Positions 35,544-48,545 of a DNA stretch of 64,000 nt are shown one piece after another. Numbering within the stretch: position 1 is the first letter of the stretch; every line of letters starts with the position of its first letter. The notes under the pieces are model-generated. The model did not search any database. It was not told the DNA's origin and was given only the letters and a program-made list of their open reading frames with translations. A program made the translations under genes and the position numbers. Source of the DNA: Corydoras sp. C115 (lineage: Eukaryota > Chordata > Actinopteri > Siluriformes > Callichthyidae); contig JAFMOC010000019.1 in NCBI GenBank assembly GCA_019802505.1, positions 1,594,501-1,658,500 on the forward strand. The letters run 5' to 3'.

Positions 35544-35760
35544 CGCGCAGCTTCACCCCGAGCGGAGGCGGTGAGCGGAGTGGATGTAAAGTTAATCTGA
35601 AGCGGACGGAGTGAGGACCGGCGGCTCGGGCTCGGGCTCGGACGCCGCAGCATCACACGCCTACGTCACACTGCTGCAGAGCCGCGCCGCGCGACCGCCC
35701 ACGAGCTTCAGCGGCGAGCTGTGCGCATGCGCGCGGTGACCTCGGTGACTTGGGTTTTCG
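35390..35760. promoter_or_regulatory. hacd3: CpG-rich hacd3 promoter region
   Basis: A CG-rich stretch with many CpGs covers the hacd3 start codon and the sequence upstream of it, in contrast to the AT-rich surroundings. It includes a GGCTCG tandem (35629-35640) and the NRF1-type site listed separately. Confidence 0.7.
35723..35732. promoter_or_regulatory. hacd3: NRF1-type palindrome GCGCATGCGC
   Basis: A perfect GCGCATGCGC core (TGCGCATGCGCG in context), the consensus for nuclear respiratory factor 1, lies about 180 bp upstream of the hacd3 ATG in a CpG island, a typical position. Confidence 0.65.
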
Positions 35761-35984
35761 TGCAGCGTTCACTGAATGTTTCTTTTCAGTCGGCAGTTCG
35801 TTTGATCTTATCTGACACCCGACATGCAAATGCGCACAAAACACACACAGCCGGATGTGGACGCTCGTGTGCGTGCGAGACACAGGGTGACCAGATTCCA
35901 ATTCACCAGATGTGGGACAAAGACTATGTTTGTGTGGGACAATGTGGGGACACCAATTCACTGCCATATATATATATATATTAC

Positions 35985-36260
35985 GTGGGCAGCACGGTGG
36001 GTGGCATGTTCTCCTCTCAGTGCTAGGGATTCCTGGTTCAAATCCCCAAATGGGTGGAGTTTCCATGTTCTCCCCATGTCCACGTGGGTTTCCTGAATTC
36101 TCCAAATTGCCCCATATAGAGTGTGTGTGTGTGAGTGAGTGTGTGCCCAGTGATAGATTGGCGTCCTGTCCTGGGTGTATCAACGTTCTCCCATGGATGG
36201 ACATGGGGAACCCCACCGCTACCCTAATAGAGGATAAAGCGGAACATAATGAATGAATAT
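35985..36260 (+). mobile_element. SINE, first of three in tandem
   Basis: Head variant GTGGGCAGCACGGTGG; an internal deletion removes part of the core. It follows a (TA)n run and is followed by another (TA)n run and GACGTGGGCAGC. Confidence 0.85.
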
Positions 36261-36272
36261 ATATATATATGA

Positions 36273-36546
36273 CGTGGGCAGCATGGTGGCTTAGTGGTTA
36301 GCACGTTTGTCCGCGTGGGTTTCCTCCGGGTTCCTCCCACAGTCCAAAAACATGGATCAAGTCAATTGAATTTTCCAAATTGCCCCATATAGAGTGTGTT
36401 TGTGTGAGTGGGTGTGTATGCGATAGATTGGCACCCTGTCCTGGGTGTATCTGCCCAGCGCCCAAAACGTTATCCCCTGGATGGGCATGGGGAACCCCAC
36501 CGCAACCCTAATAGAGGATAAAGCAGAAGATAATGAATGAATGAAT
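36273..36546 (+). mobile_element. SINE, second of three in tandem
   Basis: Shares the unusual GTGGGCAGCA head with the first copy; a different internal deletion removes part of the tRNA-like region. It is bounded by (TA)n on both sides. Confidence 0.85.
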
Positions 36547-36556
36547 ATATATATAT

Positions 36557-36866
36557 GACATGGTGGCTTAGTGGTCAGCACGTTCGCCTCTCAGCACTAG
36601 GGATTCCCAGTTCGAATCCTCATCTGGGTGGAGTTTCCATGTTCTCCCCATGTCCGCGTGGGTTTCCTCCGGGTTCCTCCCACAGTCCAAAGACATGGAT
36701 CAAGTCAATTGAATTTTCCAAATTGTCCCATATAGATTGTGTCTGTTTGAGTGAGTGAGTGTGTATGCGATAGATTGGCACCCTGTCCTGGGTGTGTCTG
36801 CCCAGTGCCCGAAACACTCTCCACTGGATGGGCATAGGGAACCCCTCCGCGACCCTAATAGAGGAT
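36557..36866 (+). mobile_element. SINE, third of three in tandem
   Basis: Begins ACATGGTGGCTTAG after a (TA)n run and ends abruptly in AGAGGATG without the usual tail. Confidence 0.85.
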
Positions 36867-37189
36867 GTGCCCTTCACATGCGTTCGCGTTCCCGATTGGT
36901 TGACCAATGTCCAATGTCGGATTATAAAACACAGTTGTGAAGGAGTTAGAAATGTTAGAAAGGAGAGTCGATTCCAAAATGAATCTTTTTTTAATAATCA
37001 AGATATTGAATCATTCAGAATGGACAACGACGACGCGGCTGCGTTCAGTTCCATCGTTTCTGTCTAATGAAACAAAGTCGACTTCAAATTTCTTTTAATC
37101 AAGTTTAATGTAACTGTACTTGTGTCCCTTTTCTAAATTCATCCATTATATTCCCCTTAATCATGTGCTGGGGTAGCGGGGCGCCAGTG

Positions 37190-37270
37190 GTCCATGTTCT
37201 CACTTCCACTCACTGTAAAGATGGACTTTGTAGTTCTATAATTACAGACTGTAGTCCATCTGCCGTACTG
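37190..37270. mobile_element. MITE fragment (CAGTACCAGCC family)
   Basis: Only the block 'AAAGATGGACTTTGTAGTTC' and its neighbours remain. Confidence 0.45.
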
Positions 37271-37377
37271 ATGGTGTATGTATTTCATTTTATTCAATTT
37301 AAACCTTTAATTTGAAGAATCCTGTAGAACACATCCATACGGTGCCACATGTGACCAACAGAGGCGCTGTTGTGCTA

Positions 37378-37385
37378 TGACGTCA
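37378..37385. promoter_or_regulatory. ppcdc: CRE palindrome TGACGTCA, ppcdc promoter, distal
   Basis: A perfect 8-bp CREB/ATF palindrome about 150 bp upstream of the ppcdc ATG. Confidence 0.6.
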
Positions 37386-37474
37386 TTCCACGTCAATGTT
37401 GACGGAAGTGCAGTGTGTTTAACTGTTCGTAAGGTTTAGAGAACGTCGGAAACGTGTCCTTATTTTATTTAATG

Positions 37475-37482
37475 TGACGTCA
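37475..37482. promoter_or_regulatory. ppcdc: CRE palindrome TGACGTCA, ppcdc promoter, proximal
   Basis: A second perfect TGACGTCA 97 bp downstream of the first and 48 bp before the ATG. It may fall in the promoter or in the 5'UTR. Confidence 0.6.
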
Positions 37483-37529
37483 AAGCAGTTACAGCGCGAG
37501 CGACCATGTGCAGTTCATAACAAATCAGC

Positions 37530-40500
37530 ATGTTCTCCATGCAGTGCGGTGCTAACAGTTGTCCGTCCAGCAACGATTTGGACACGAATGCTTCAAAACA
37601 TCGGGTTCTTGTCGGAGCCACCGGCAGCGTTGCAGCGCTCAAGATCCCGATGTTAGTATCACAGCTTCTTAAAACCCCAGAGGTGCGTTCGGAAATGTAT
37701 TTAAAGGTTAACAGACGGTTATGTGAGCATTTTGTACATTCTTCTGTGTTTAATAACATATACAAAACGACAAATTAAATAGTGTACAGTGCAATGTTAC
37801 GTTTCATAAAAACGGTCCGAAGTCGGCGGTTTCATTCCAAAATAATTTACTGCATTTTACTGAACAGACAGTGTAAAATATCAAACAATGAAAATATGGA
37901 CGATAGCAACCGAGAGCTCTGCCCGAAGTCCTCCCGTTCGTCCATATAAGTCCTTCAGGAGGGCGTGACCTGCTTCTTCTGTGTGTTGACCAAAACATCT
38001 CTATCTTCAAACCCATCTGGTCCTGCTTTCTGCCCCCTCAGGGGTATGAATTTATGACAGGTTCTTGTTGACTGTCCCATTATCCAAAACTCTCTGCTGA
38101 CCCTGCAACAGGACATTCATACTCTTTCCCATGCTCATTCATCAAATAGTCATTTTCTCTGTTCCCTGAACTATTCAACTCATCATGAGTTTTACTTTAC
38201 ATTATTACTTTTACTAAATTACTTAAAAGTATTATAAAAACCTAACAGCAAATATCCCATTAATATTACCTTACAACTAAAGTCATAACCTCACATCCAT
38301 GTGTAATAGTACACACAAGAACTTTTCTCTGTACGGAGGACGATTAACGCACAGACCACTGATTTCTATCTTAACTACAGCTGTTTGAATGCTGTACGGT
38401 TTACTGTTCAAACACCCATCTGGCGGAAATGTTTTCTAGAAAGAGTACATTTTAATCTTGTAGTCTGTTGTTGTTTTCTCGTCTCGTACATTTGCAAAAC
38501 GCTCGTATAACAATACAAAAACGTAATATGGTGACGTTACAGTTGATTGTATATAGTAAAAACCTGAGTGTTGTGATGTAAAGTCATTGCGTTCACAGCA
38601 GAGGGCGCTGTGTTCTCAGATAATAGTGAATTTAATTCTAGTGCTGGTTTAGTTCATTCATTCATTCATTATCTTCCGCTTTATCCTATATTAGGGTCGC
38701 GGGGGGGGGGTTCCCCATGCCCATCCAGGGGAGAACATCTCGGGCGCTGGGCAGATACACCCAGGACAGGGCGCCAATCCATCGCTGGGCACACACTCAC
38801 TCACACAGACACTCTATATGGGGCAATTTTGAGAATTCAATTGACTTGATCCATGTTTTTGGACTGTGGGAGGAAACCGGAGAACCCAGAGGAAACCCAC
38901 GCAGACACGGGGAGAACATGGAAACTCCACCCAGATGGGGATTCGAACCGGGAATCCCTAGTGCTGAGAGGAGAACGTGCTAACCACTAAGACACCATGC
39001 CGCCCTGGTTTAGTTCATATTTGATTAATTTATTGACCTAATCTGTGCATCATTTATAAAAAAAACATTTACATCCGACTGATATATAGTGTGTGTCTGA
39101 CTGAGCGAGTGTGTGCCCAGGGATATATTGGCACCCTGTTCTGGGTGTATCTGCCCAGCACCCAAAATAGCCACCTTAGTCCCTAGTATAGGATTAGGCA
39201 CAAGATAATTAAATGAGATGATACTAATATATAATGTGAAAGGAAATCAGAGTACCTGGAATCCCATTCAAGCAAAGGGTCCTTTGTTCACACCAACCAG
39301 GAATCAAACCTGGGGCCTTGTTGCTGTAAAGCTGTAGCACTAACCGCTTCTTATACCCATCACTGATGTTGGTGCTCGAACCACACAGAGCGTGGTGAGC
39401 GGCCTCTCAGTGGTTGTACAGAGTATATAAGTCTCTGCAGGGCCCTAAAGAGTAAATATGTTAAATATCGTTGCAATTGATTAATTAAGAAAGAACATGC
39501 ACAATATTCAGTCCACATTATATTTAACTTGTATTTCATTCACAGTGACTGCATTGTCTCTTCTAACGTAAAAGTTTTCACTGCAGTTGTATTTTATTTA
39601 TTTGTAGATTGATGTGCGTGTGGTAACTACAGACCATGCTACACATTTTTACAACATTTCTGATGTTCCTGTCCGTGTTTACACAGACAAAGATGAATGG
39701 GAGGTGAGTAGTGCCTGTTACTTGTTTAGTTATTTTACTTTATTACGTTCTGTTTTAAATCACAATCTTATTCTTATGTGATTTGTTTGTTTCTCAGATG
39801 TGGAAAACTCGCTCCGACCCGGTGCTCCACATCGAGCTGAGGAGATGGGCCGACCTGCTTGTCATTGCTCCGCTGGATGCCAACACCCTGGGCAAGATAG
39901 CCAGTGGCATCTGTGACAATCTTCTGGTTAGGGGATTTTTAATCTTTATATGATTTGCTCCACTTATTGTCCATATTCTCAGTTCCACTTCCTGTAAAGA
40001 TGGACTTTGTAGTTCTGCAATTCTAGACTGTAGTTCATCTGTTTGTGTCCTTCAGTACATACTGTGTACACCCCCTTTACTCTGTTCTCTAACGGTCAGA
40101 ACCCCACTAGTACCACCACAAAGCAGGGATTATTTGGTTGGTGCATTATTCCTATCCCAGCAGTGTCACTGAGGTGTTTAAATGAAAGTCCAGCAGCACT
40201 GCTGCACTAACACCCCCTCACCACATCACTGTCACTGCAGAACTGTCCATAAACAATCCACCACCCAAATGATACCTGTTCTGTGATGATCCTGAGCAAT
40301 AGAGAACAGAGAACCAACAGGGGACTAACAAAAACAAAGAACACAGATGGACAATAGACAATGGAGTAAGAAGTGGGCGTGTCCAAACTTCTGACTGGTA
40401 CCATAGGTAAGCAGGTAGGTCAGTGTTATGACTTTAAAATTTTGCATAGTGAATTCGAGGTCAGCTGGAAATAAAGTCTAATGGTAGTTGCAAATGAGGT

Positions 40501-41376
40501 TGGTGTGAGTTACAGCTACCTGCTAGCATTATTATTCTTTTAGTGTAGAGGAGAAACAGAACCTGGAATTAGTAATACAGATAATTAAAAAAATATTTTG
40601 AACATGTTAAAATATCTACATGTTGATTATAAATAAAAATTCAATACCAGCTGACCAGGAATAATTAAGAAAGCAGCTCTTTTTGCAGGTTAACGTGTTC
40701 TAACAAACAGACTCCTCTTTCTTTCATGGCTCATAATATAATGGCACCAACAGGATCCTCTTAAATTTGCATGAAGTTTTCCTCCTAAATGAATTAAAAT
40801 AAGACATCTGCCAAGTGAATGATTGCAAATGTAAATTTGGTCCTTGACAGACCTGTGTGGTTCGAGCGTGGGACACCAGTCGTCCACTCCTGTTTTGTCC
40901 CGCCATGAACACAGCCATGTGGCAGCACCCAATTACCGCACAACAAGTGGCCATTCTTCAGGGCTTTGGCTATGTGGAAGTACCATGTATCGCTAAGAAG
41001 CTGATCTGTGGAGATGAAGGTATAACACAACATCACTAGAACATACTTAAAGAAACTATTTATAGAAATCATTTGAATAATATACAGCACATGCAAATCT
41101 TTTACTAGGAAGCTGATGGAGGTGGATTTAACATTAGTTTTAACTTAGTAAAAGTGACAAACAGTTTGTTCTATTGTGTAAGATTGGTAAGATTAAATAA
41201 TTGGGCATTTTCAGGTGAAGGGTGTGTTTGGTGATGATGCCTATGTCTGGTATTACAGTTATTAACACTCTAAATCTGTTCTTTCCTCATTTGCAGGAAA
41301 AGGGGCAATGGCAGAGGTGTCAACCATTCTAGACATGGTACAGCAATACCTCCCAAAGCCAAGTGTTCAGTTATAA
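37530..41376 (+). CDS. ppcdc: PPCDC, phosphopantothenoylcysteine decarboxylase
   Basis: PPCDC is a cytosolic FMN enzyme of coenzyme A synthesis that decarboxylates 4'-phosphopantothenoyl-cysteine to 4'-phosphopantetheine. Exons: 37530-37682, 39608-39703, 39798-39926, 40851-41019, 41297-41376. They sum to 627 nt, 208 aa, against about 204 in human. HFCD-family hallmarks: VLVGATGSVAALKIPML (flavin-binding start, about residue 27), VLHIELRRWADLLVIAPLDA with the active-site His, NTLGKIASGICDNLL, LLFCPAMNTAMWQHPITAQQ with the PXMNXXMW motif, and KKLICGDEGKGAMAE with the catalytic Cys. The start is the first ATG that opens the frame; an upstream ATG at 37506 meets a stop at once. The donor at 39927 is GTTAGG, unusual but in phase. 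Intron 1 holds two SINEs and intron 3 a MITE. Confidence 0.96.
38658..39004 (-). mobile_element. full-length SINE in ppcdc intron 1
   Basis: Flanked by a perfect 14-bp target duplication CTGGTTTAGTTCAT (38644-38657; 39005-39018). Confidence 0.93.
39088..39215 (+). mobile_element. degenerate SINE 3' half
   Basis: Diverged 'GAGTGTGTGCCCAG', 'TATTGGCACCCTGTTCTGGG' and 'AGTATAGGATTAGGC' blocks. Confidence 0.6.
39965..40405. mobile_element. MITE copy (CAGTACCAGCC family) in ppcdc intron 3
   Basis: The interior is complete and the right end GGACACGCCC...GACTGGTACCAT region (reverse-read) is preserved around 40370-40403. The left terminal repeat is lost near the exon that ends at 39926. Confidence 0.7.
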
Positions 41377-42400
41377 ACTGAAAATAATGATCAGAACCTT
41401 CGTCACGAGGCAAACGAATGTTAAGAAAATTAAATACACAAAGAACTGTCGCTTCTAATGAGTCCTGATGAGCAGGTTATATATTGAGTTAAGAGGTGAT
41501 CAAGACGTTTAACATTTTTTAAAGCAAATACTGTATAGATTTTTATATAGGCTAGAGTTTCAGGTAATGCTTAGATTTTTATTTGTTCCTGAATTATTGT
41601 CATAGTGATTACAAAATTGTAATAATGATGTATAGGGTACCAGGTAGCAGAATTTTAAATGAGATCGTTGAGTTCTATAAGTCTGGGCTTTAGAAAAGCA
41701 CAATCTCTGATGCTTTTTTATTTCCACGTCTCTGCAACTTGTAGCATAACGATGATGAAATTTACGTTTTGATTACACTTGCACGCTTTTGATTCTCCCA
41801 CCGTGGAAATTTTGGACCTTCACCTGTGGAACCAAACTGCATCAACCCTGCACCTCGCATGTTTAACACACACCTTAAAAATGACAGCATGTGTAAAGAG
41901 GAATGCAAAGCACACTGTGTCATTCGACACAGCGTGTCGGGCTATGCAGTACTTATGGAAATGTGCCACAGGTTTTCTTCAGGTCCCTAAAATAAACAAG
42001 GTCACTGCTGGGGGAAACATTTTCCTACATGCTCCTCAGATTTGTAAAAATAATCTTTTTGCTTGTGTAACAAGACGCAGTTTAAATGCTTGTGTAACAA
42101 GACGCAGTTTAAATGTCTTTTTAATAAACCCAGGCTTTCTGTTTGTGTAAAATAGATTTTCTGTTGAATGAAATCATAGTCAGCGCCGCTAGAAAACAAA
42201 CTATTTACATAACAGCTTGATAAGATATGATGGTAAGAATGAATGAACCTATTGAAATAAAACAAAGCTGACTGAATGTTTCTGATATAGAATAAAAAAA
42301 AATACTTTTTTTTTTTTTTTTTTAACTAAAACATTAAAAGTGTGTATGAGAAGAGGAGTCCTCATGAGTTTAGTCTAGTAACACATGTGACAAAATTGGC
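41377..42400 (+). other. ppcdc: ppcdc 3'UTR and downstream flank
   Basis: AT-rich sequence after the stop. Canonical AATAAA hexamers occur at 41991-41996 and 42123-42128, either of which could end the transcript. A T homopolymer lies at about 42307-42323. Confidence 0.5.
42062..42115. repeat. perfect 27-bp tandem duplication
   Basis: The unit beginning CTTGTGTAACAAGACGCAGT occurs at 42062-42088 and again at 42089-42115 without mismatch, near a possible ppcdc poly(A) site. Confidence 0.9.
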
Positions 42401-45400
42401 ACAGAACTGAGTCCCTGACACATAAACACTCTTCCTTCCTGCCCTTACCACACGTCAACTGTCATTTAAGTGAATGTGGCTGCCATCATACATATATATA
42501 TAAAAAAAGTACTAATTCATAATAGTTTTGTATAAATACACTCAGGAAGTTAAAGTATGTAATTTTGTTCTTCATGTTAGAGCAGCTTGTACATTGATAC
42601 AGGTACATTAATATGCTGCATTGGAAAATAAATTAAAAAGATAAGAGATATGCCTTAAAATCTAAAAATTAGTCCCAGTGGGTATATTAGGGCAGATTAT
42701 TTCTTAAAGGACAGTAATAAACAACTGTACATTTATTTCTGACAGCACTAATGATGCCCTGTAAATTGTCGGTGACACAGTGGTTAACGATCTTCCCTCA
42801 CAGCAAGAAGGCAGGTATTTAAGCTTTAACCCTGTAATGACCCATCCGAAGTGCTTTACATCATGGATGCAAATATGTTGTTATTGCTGGCTTAGTTACG
42901 CAGCACACAACATGTTGTTCAGCCTGTTTCGTTTTTTTATTTATAAAAGGAAGCTTGTGCAGACACTTTTGGCCTTTCAGTTCCGCTTGTCTGTTACATG
43001 TTTGATGCTAAATGAAGGTGTTAGATTATTTTTAATTCTGAAAACTGACGTGTGTTTGGAGAGTTCACAAAGTAAGATTAAGGTACATTAAAACGCCGTC
43101 CCTATATAACTGTTTTCACCAGTTTGAAGCCAGCCCACAGGACAGTCGAGCTGGATGTATATGATATGCTGAGGGGAGAATTTGCCTCTGCAGTTTCCTT
43201 TCACCTCCCATTAGACCAGTTCTGTACCATCTTATTTGTTTAGCAAAGCAGTCAGCACATTGTCCTTAGATAGAGTGCGTGCTGTCTTGTGTATGGCTGC
43301 CTTGTCTGAGGCTGCAACTTGTTCTCTTGTCATTGGCTGCTAAGTCGCATGCTTAAAACAAACAGACACCCAGCCTGCGAGGGAAAACATTAATCAAGCA
43401 GAAGCAGTTACATCACAACACCTGAGAGAGTGGAGGAGGTGCAGTGCCACATGGGGAGACAGGTAAACTGTCGGAACGCCATGGTCAGTTTTTGGTCTGG
43501 TAAGAGGAAAGCGCACCCAAGGGAAACGGTGTTGTTACGTATTTAAGGATTTTAATGCACCAGTTCTGAACAAGCTTAAGAAAATTTATTAAGAAAATCA
43601 GCTGCTGGTCCTGAGATGCTTACTGGAGTCTAAATGCCCAGTTTTGACCCCCTCCTCACACTCACACACTTATTCCTTACCTCTGCCTTTTCATAAAATC
43701 ACACCACATACAAACATTGACCAAATTATTACTGCAGACAGATTGATGTGTCTGACTTTAACAATAATAAATGCTTGATTAAGGCAGCTCTGGTTTGGGA
43801 TGTAAGTTTTTGGACAGACCCCCTATTGTCATATTCATAGAAGTGGGTTTTCCCTCTTATTGTTTCCTGCCTCCCTGGGTCCTTAACAGAAGATGACATT
43901 TTCTAAAAGTAGTCTTTCAATTACTATAAAATCATTTCCATATATAAAGGAGAGGGCTTTAAACTGTAACTTCAGATGACTTAAAGCACATCTTCTGGCT
44001 GCTGAAAACTCAGCAGATGCTGATGAAACTGATAAAATAGACAGTAAATGAAAGAAGAAAAAAAACTTTTGACTGTACTGGAGAGGTCAGTCGTAATACA
44101 GAATGACTACAGCAATGAGCTTTGAGAAAACTGGTATTAATTATAATGTGTTGGAGTCGGAGTTTGAATCTCCAACCTTTGGAATGATAGTCCATCACAG
44201 TTATCATTCCCTTAAAATAGCTTCAACAAAGCATCAAAAAGTCCATGTGATGAATTTGATTGTGCTTCATCACCACAAACACATTTTTCTTGTTTGTAGA
44301 GTGAAATGCCATGTGATTCTTTCCCAACAGACCGCTGGCAGTTAAGTTATCACCATGGTTTGGTAAACACTTCTGATATTTCCTTGTTTTCCCTTGAGAG
44401 TGAAGGAAGCCCCACTGTGCTGCTTCCCCAGATAAATGACAGGTAGCACAGGTTTGGCTGATGTAACTCCACTGTTCAGTGGAGTCATGCTGCCATTGGT
44501 ACCTGTGTTACTCTGGTTTTAAGAGATAAAATTCATTTCATCATCAGAGTAATGCATTATGTTATTTAATCATGTTCATGCCGAAGAATGCAAACTTTAC
44601 AGCAGTGTCAGAGTTTCCACTATACAAACATTTCAGCGAAACATCCACTTATTAAAAAAGAAATAGATGTTAATTGGAAAACCCTATTAATGTCTGCAAC
44701 TCTGTCCACAGCCACCTTGTTTCTTAAGAGAACTTATTTACATTTCCTTATTCACACCAGACACATGCAAAGATTTGCAACTTTTTGCATGCTGTCCAAA
44801 ATCTGATTAACCACCGAGTACTGATTAAGTGTGGTGTTAATATATACAGCATTTATATACCATATTGCACCATTTAAAGCTGCAAGCATCAATTAAATTG
44901 CTACAGTAGTTTTGAAGCAGAGTGTATTTGGTATTTGTCTGAAACAAAAGTAAATTGTTGTAACTCTAATGGAGCCTTTAGTTAAGTTATTATAATTAAA
45001 CATTCATGTGAGGACATCAATTATATTGTTTCAAATATAAACATCAAGCACTAAAAAGATTTTTATTAAAAATCGTGTGTAATTTCTACTGTAGATGTTC
45101 TAATGTGTAAAATGTAACAAAACTATATTATATTTTCAGATTTATTTTAGAAACGACTTTTTAATTTTTCACTTTCACCATCTCAATTATTTAAATTATT
45201 ATTATTCGTATTTTTACAGAATGTTAAACTGCCACCATTATTCACCAGCCACCTCTTATTCGGGTCTTTATTAGTGCCGGTTGTTCACAGCGCTTATCCT
45301 CCCCTGTGTTCACTTCCTTCATTCTTCACCATCCTTAGATACGCTCAGGATTTATCCACCACTGATACCGAAACCTTCACCCAGGTTCATGAGATAATCG

Positions 45401-48220
45401 GGCAGTCCTCCTTTATTTTAGTTGAACACCTTTGTTTATTACTGACCAGAAAGCTTTGTTGAAAATAATTATTGCTAATTATTGCTTGATTATTATGAGA
45501 AAAAGATCTTAGAGATTACGGTAATACGTTATTAATCCATCACTTTAGGAAGTGATAGTTAGAAGCAAGTCATTCAAGCAAACTCGGGTGAAGAATTTAA
45601 TCACATTCTACAAGAGGTTTTCAGAGAACTATACAGCAAAAAATATTATATACAGGATTACTTATTATATTTTTAATTTTGCTATAGTTGACACTGGTGC
45701 TATTTAACACTTGAACTCTATTCTAAACTCTGTTATATTTGATTTAACTATGAACTTTGAGACACCTTTGGTGTTTAAGACTGCGTACCCAGTTTTATAG
45801 GCTTTAGGATTCTAATGTCATGGTAACATCATGAGATGTTCCTGAGGGAGATGGTTCTCTAAAAGCCAGATTTTGAGCAAAGATCAGAAGCCCATGAGAA
45901 TACTGTAAAGACCAATAGCTTATCTAGTCTTTGGAGCAGGAATCTCCAAGGATGGACAATTAAGAGGTGCAAACAGATGCACTTCCACCAGGATGATGCA
46001 ATAACTATCAAAAACTAAAAAACATAGGCCTACAAACCTACAAATAATAAAGAATTTAAACAATGTTCAGGTGTGTTGATGATAACACAACTCATATGAC
46101 CGCGATGATGATTTAAGGTTTCAGAGAGAAAATTTATTCTAATTTTATTGTATTGTGTATTATACATTTCTCTTCTGCCATCTGTAATCCATTAGCTTCA
46201 ATATGTTTGTAAGTTAAATATCTTTTTTTTTTAATCTAATTAAGATTTTAAACTTTAGGCATCTATTATAAGCAGATAGAATGTGAGGTCATTGAGTCGT
46301 TTTGTTTCTAATGATTTCTCAGCTATACAGAGCTTAAAAATATTTAAGAACCTGCATGTAACTGAACTAATTAAACACATAGTCCGGCCATGTTTCCTGA
46401 AAATGGTTTAAATGTTCATTTTCACGTGCAATTGGCCGAACTGCACGGCTGATATAGCAATTCGCCGAAGTCAAACGCACCAGGTTCCTAAAGGGAACAG
46501 CCTGTGACATGCTGATCGGTTAATTGTATGACACCCAAAAAATAGCCCCATGAATCATGTTCAAAGACACACTGACACGCCCTAAATCAAGCTTCTGAAA
46601 GAAGTTACAAGCCTAAAAAAACACAAGTATAATTATTAAGAACAGCTTTAAATCTACATATTAAATGATGAAATAGCCACGCTTGTAGCAGCAGTGCAAT
46701 AACGACAGATTTAGGTAGCATTTACATTAATGGTAAGAAAGTAGGGAACGTGATATGCTTGTCAGACTGATTTGAGTATTTCTAAACCTGTTGACCTTCT
46801 GGGAATTTTACATACAACAGTCTCTAGAGTTCATTTAAAATGGTGCAACAAAGAAAAAACATCAAGTGAGCGGCACTGCAGACAAAAGAAACAGGTACCG
46901 GCTGACTCAGACAGGTCATGGACGTAGGTCAAACCTTAATATTAAACTTTTGACAGATTTATTTTTTCTGTAAATTAGCTGGAAGGTCACTTATGCCAGA
47001 AAAATGTTAAATCTTAATGTTTTGCAAATGTTATGTTCTGTAAATTTCAAAATAGTGCATGTTTCTAGTTCCCACAGTCTCAATGAAACAATAATAAAAG
47101 GATAAACACATTAAATATTGCTGCAAACATTATACCAATCAATACCTGCTGGTTTAAAAACCAGTAAACAAATGTAAGGAGGGCAACCCACAATCACCAA
47201 GGGATCATTCACTGAACAGATGTCATACCCTGATGAACATAAGCCAATAAAACTCAAATATTGTTTTTCATAAGTAAACAAATAACAACCTTACAGGAAG
47301 TTCTGGTAGATTAGATGTGGATAATCAAAAAAGTAAATTAATTTAGCTGTTGGTTTTATAGCCAGTGCTCCAGTACATTTTCTTTTCAGTGAAATTCAAC
47401 CTCAGAAAATCCTCTTAAACCTTTAACTTAAATTATGCCACAAATTGTTAAAGGTGAACATTGTAAATCCAAATCTAAATAATAAAAACAAATATACTCA
47501 ATTACACAAATTCATGATCTCTCGCACACGAAATACTGGATGTGAAGTATCACAGTGTTTACTGAGGCTGCAGTTCTGAAATAAAGCTGCTAAAATCATT
47601 TACAACCTGTTTTATGTTTTAACTTTTGTTAATGTTAAGTTGGTTTCAGTAATTATTACATTTTTAGCCCATTACCTGCTTAGAACAACTGCATACACAT
47701 CTGAGTAAAACACAAAATAGGTCAAACCCAGAACTGCAAAATTGAATTATCTCAACAAGAAATTACCATCATACAAATGCCCCCACTAACGAAAACTTAA
47801 ATGGAAATATACTAAAATTAACTAAAAAATATTTTGCATTAATGTGTGGCCCCCATTTTTAGCCCAGCAGTGTATTTTCATAACACAACCTGGTGTATGT
47901 TTTAAAGCAGTAGTTTTTTTTAGCTGTATTGACTCAAGTACACACTAATTCCACATCAACAACCTCAGTTCAATGGGTTTTATTTGGAGTATATATTAAA
48001 TGCACAGTGATATGGTTTCACATATTCTATGAAGGTGTTTGATGTCTTTGAGGTCTTTCTCCAAAATTGTTAATCAATGTAAACATTCTAACATAATAAA
48101 GTGCGTAATGAAGTGTTAGACCACAGAAGCTCACAGAACAGGATCACCAGGTTCTGAGATATGTTGTGCATGGAAGTTATGTGTTGCGACACAAAGTTTC
48201 AAGCTGCCTCTGGAAGCAAT
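42400..48220. other. intergenic, nothing recognised
   Basis: About 5.8 kb of AT-rich, mostly single-copy sequence between ppcdc and the C15orf39-like gene. It contains a trace of SINE head at about 42770-42790 (GTGACACAGTGGTTAACG). Open frames are short and lack any family motif or splice-linked partner. No RNA gene is recognisable. It could hold enhancers, which sequence alone cannot show. Confidence 0.5.
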
Positions 48221-48233
48221 ATCATCACATATA

Positions 48234-48545
48234 TTCATCCATCCATTATCTTCCGCTTTATCCTATATTAGGGTCACGGGGGGGGGTTCCCCATGCCCAT
48301 CCAGGGGAGAATGCCTCAGGCGCTGGGCACACACTCACTCACACCGACACACTCTATATGGGGCAATTTGCAGAACTCAATTGACTTGATCCATGTTTTT
48401 GGACTGTGGGAGGAAACCGGAGAACCCGGAGGAAACCCACGCAGACACGGGGAGAACATGGAAACTCCACACAGATGGGAATTCGAACCGGGAATCCCTA
48501 GTGCTGAGAGGAGAACATGCTAACCACTAAGCCACCGTGCCGCCC
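48234..48545 (-). mobile_element. SINE copy, intergenic
   Basis: Flanked by TCATCACATATA duplications (48222-48233; 48546-48557). A deletion removes the 'CAGATACACCCAGGACAG' block. Confidence 0.92.

Noticed and set aside
41779..42150. 123-codon open frame after ppcdc
   Set aside because: It includes a 27-bp tandem duplication, has no homology I recognise and lies in the 3'UTR region.
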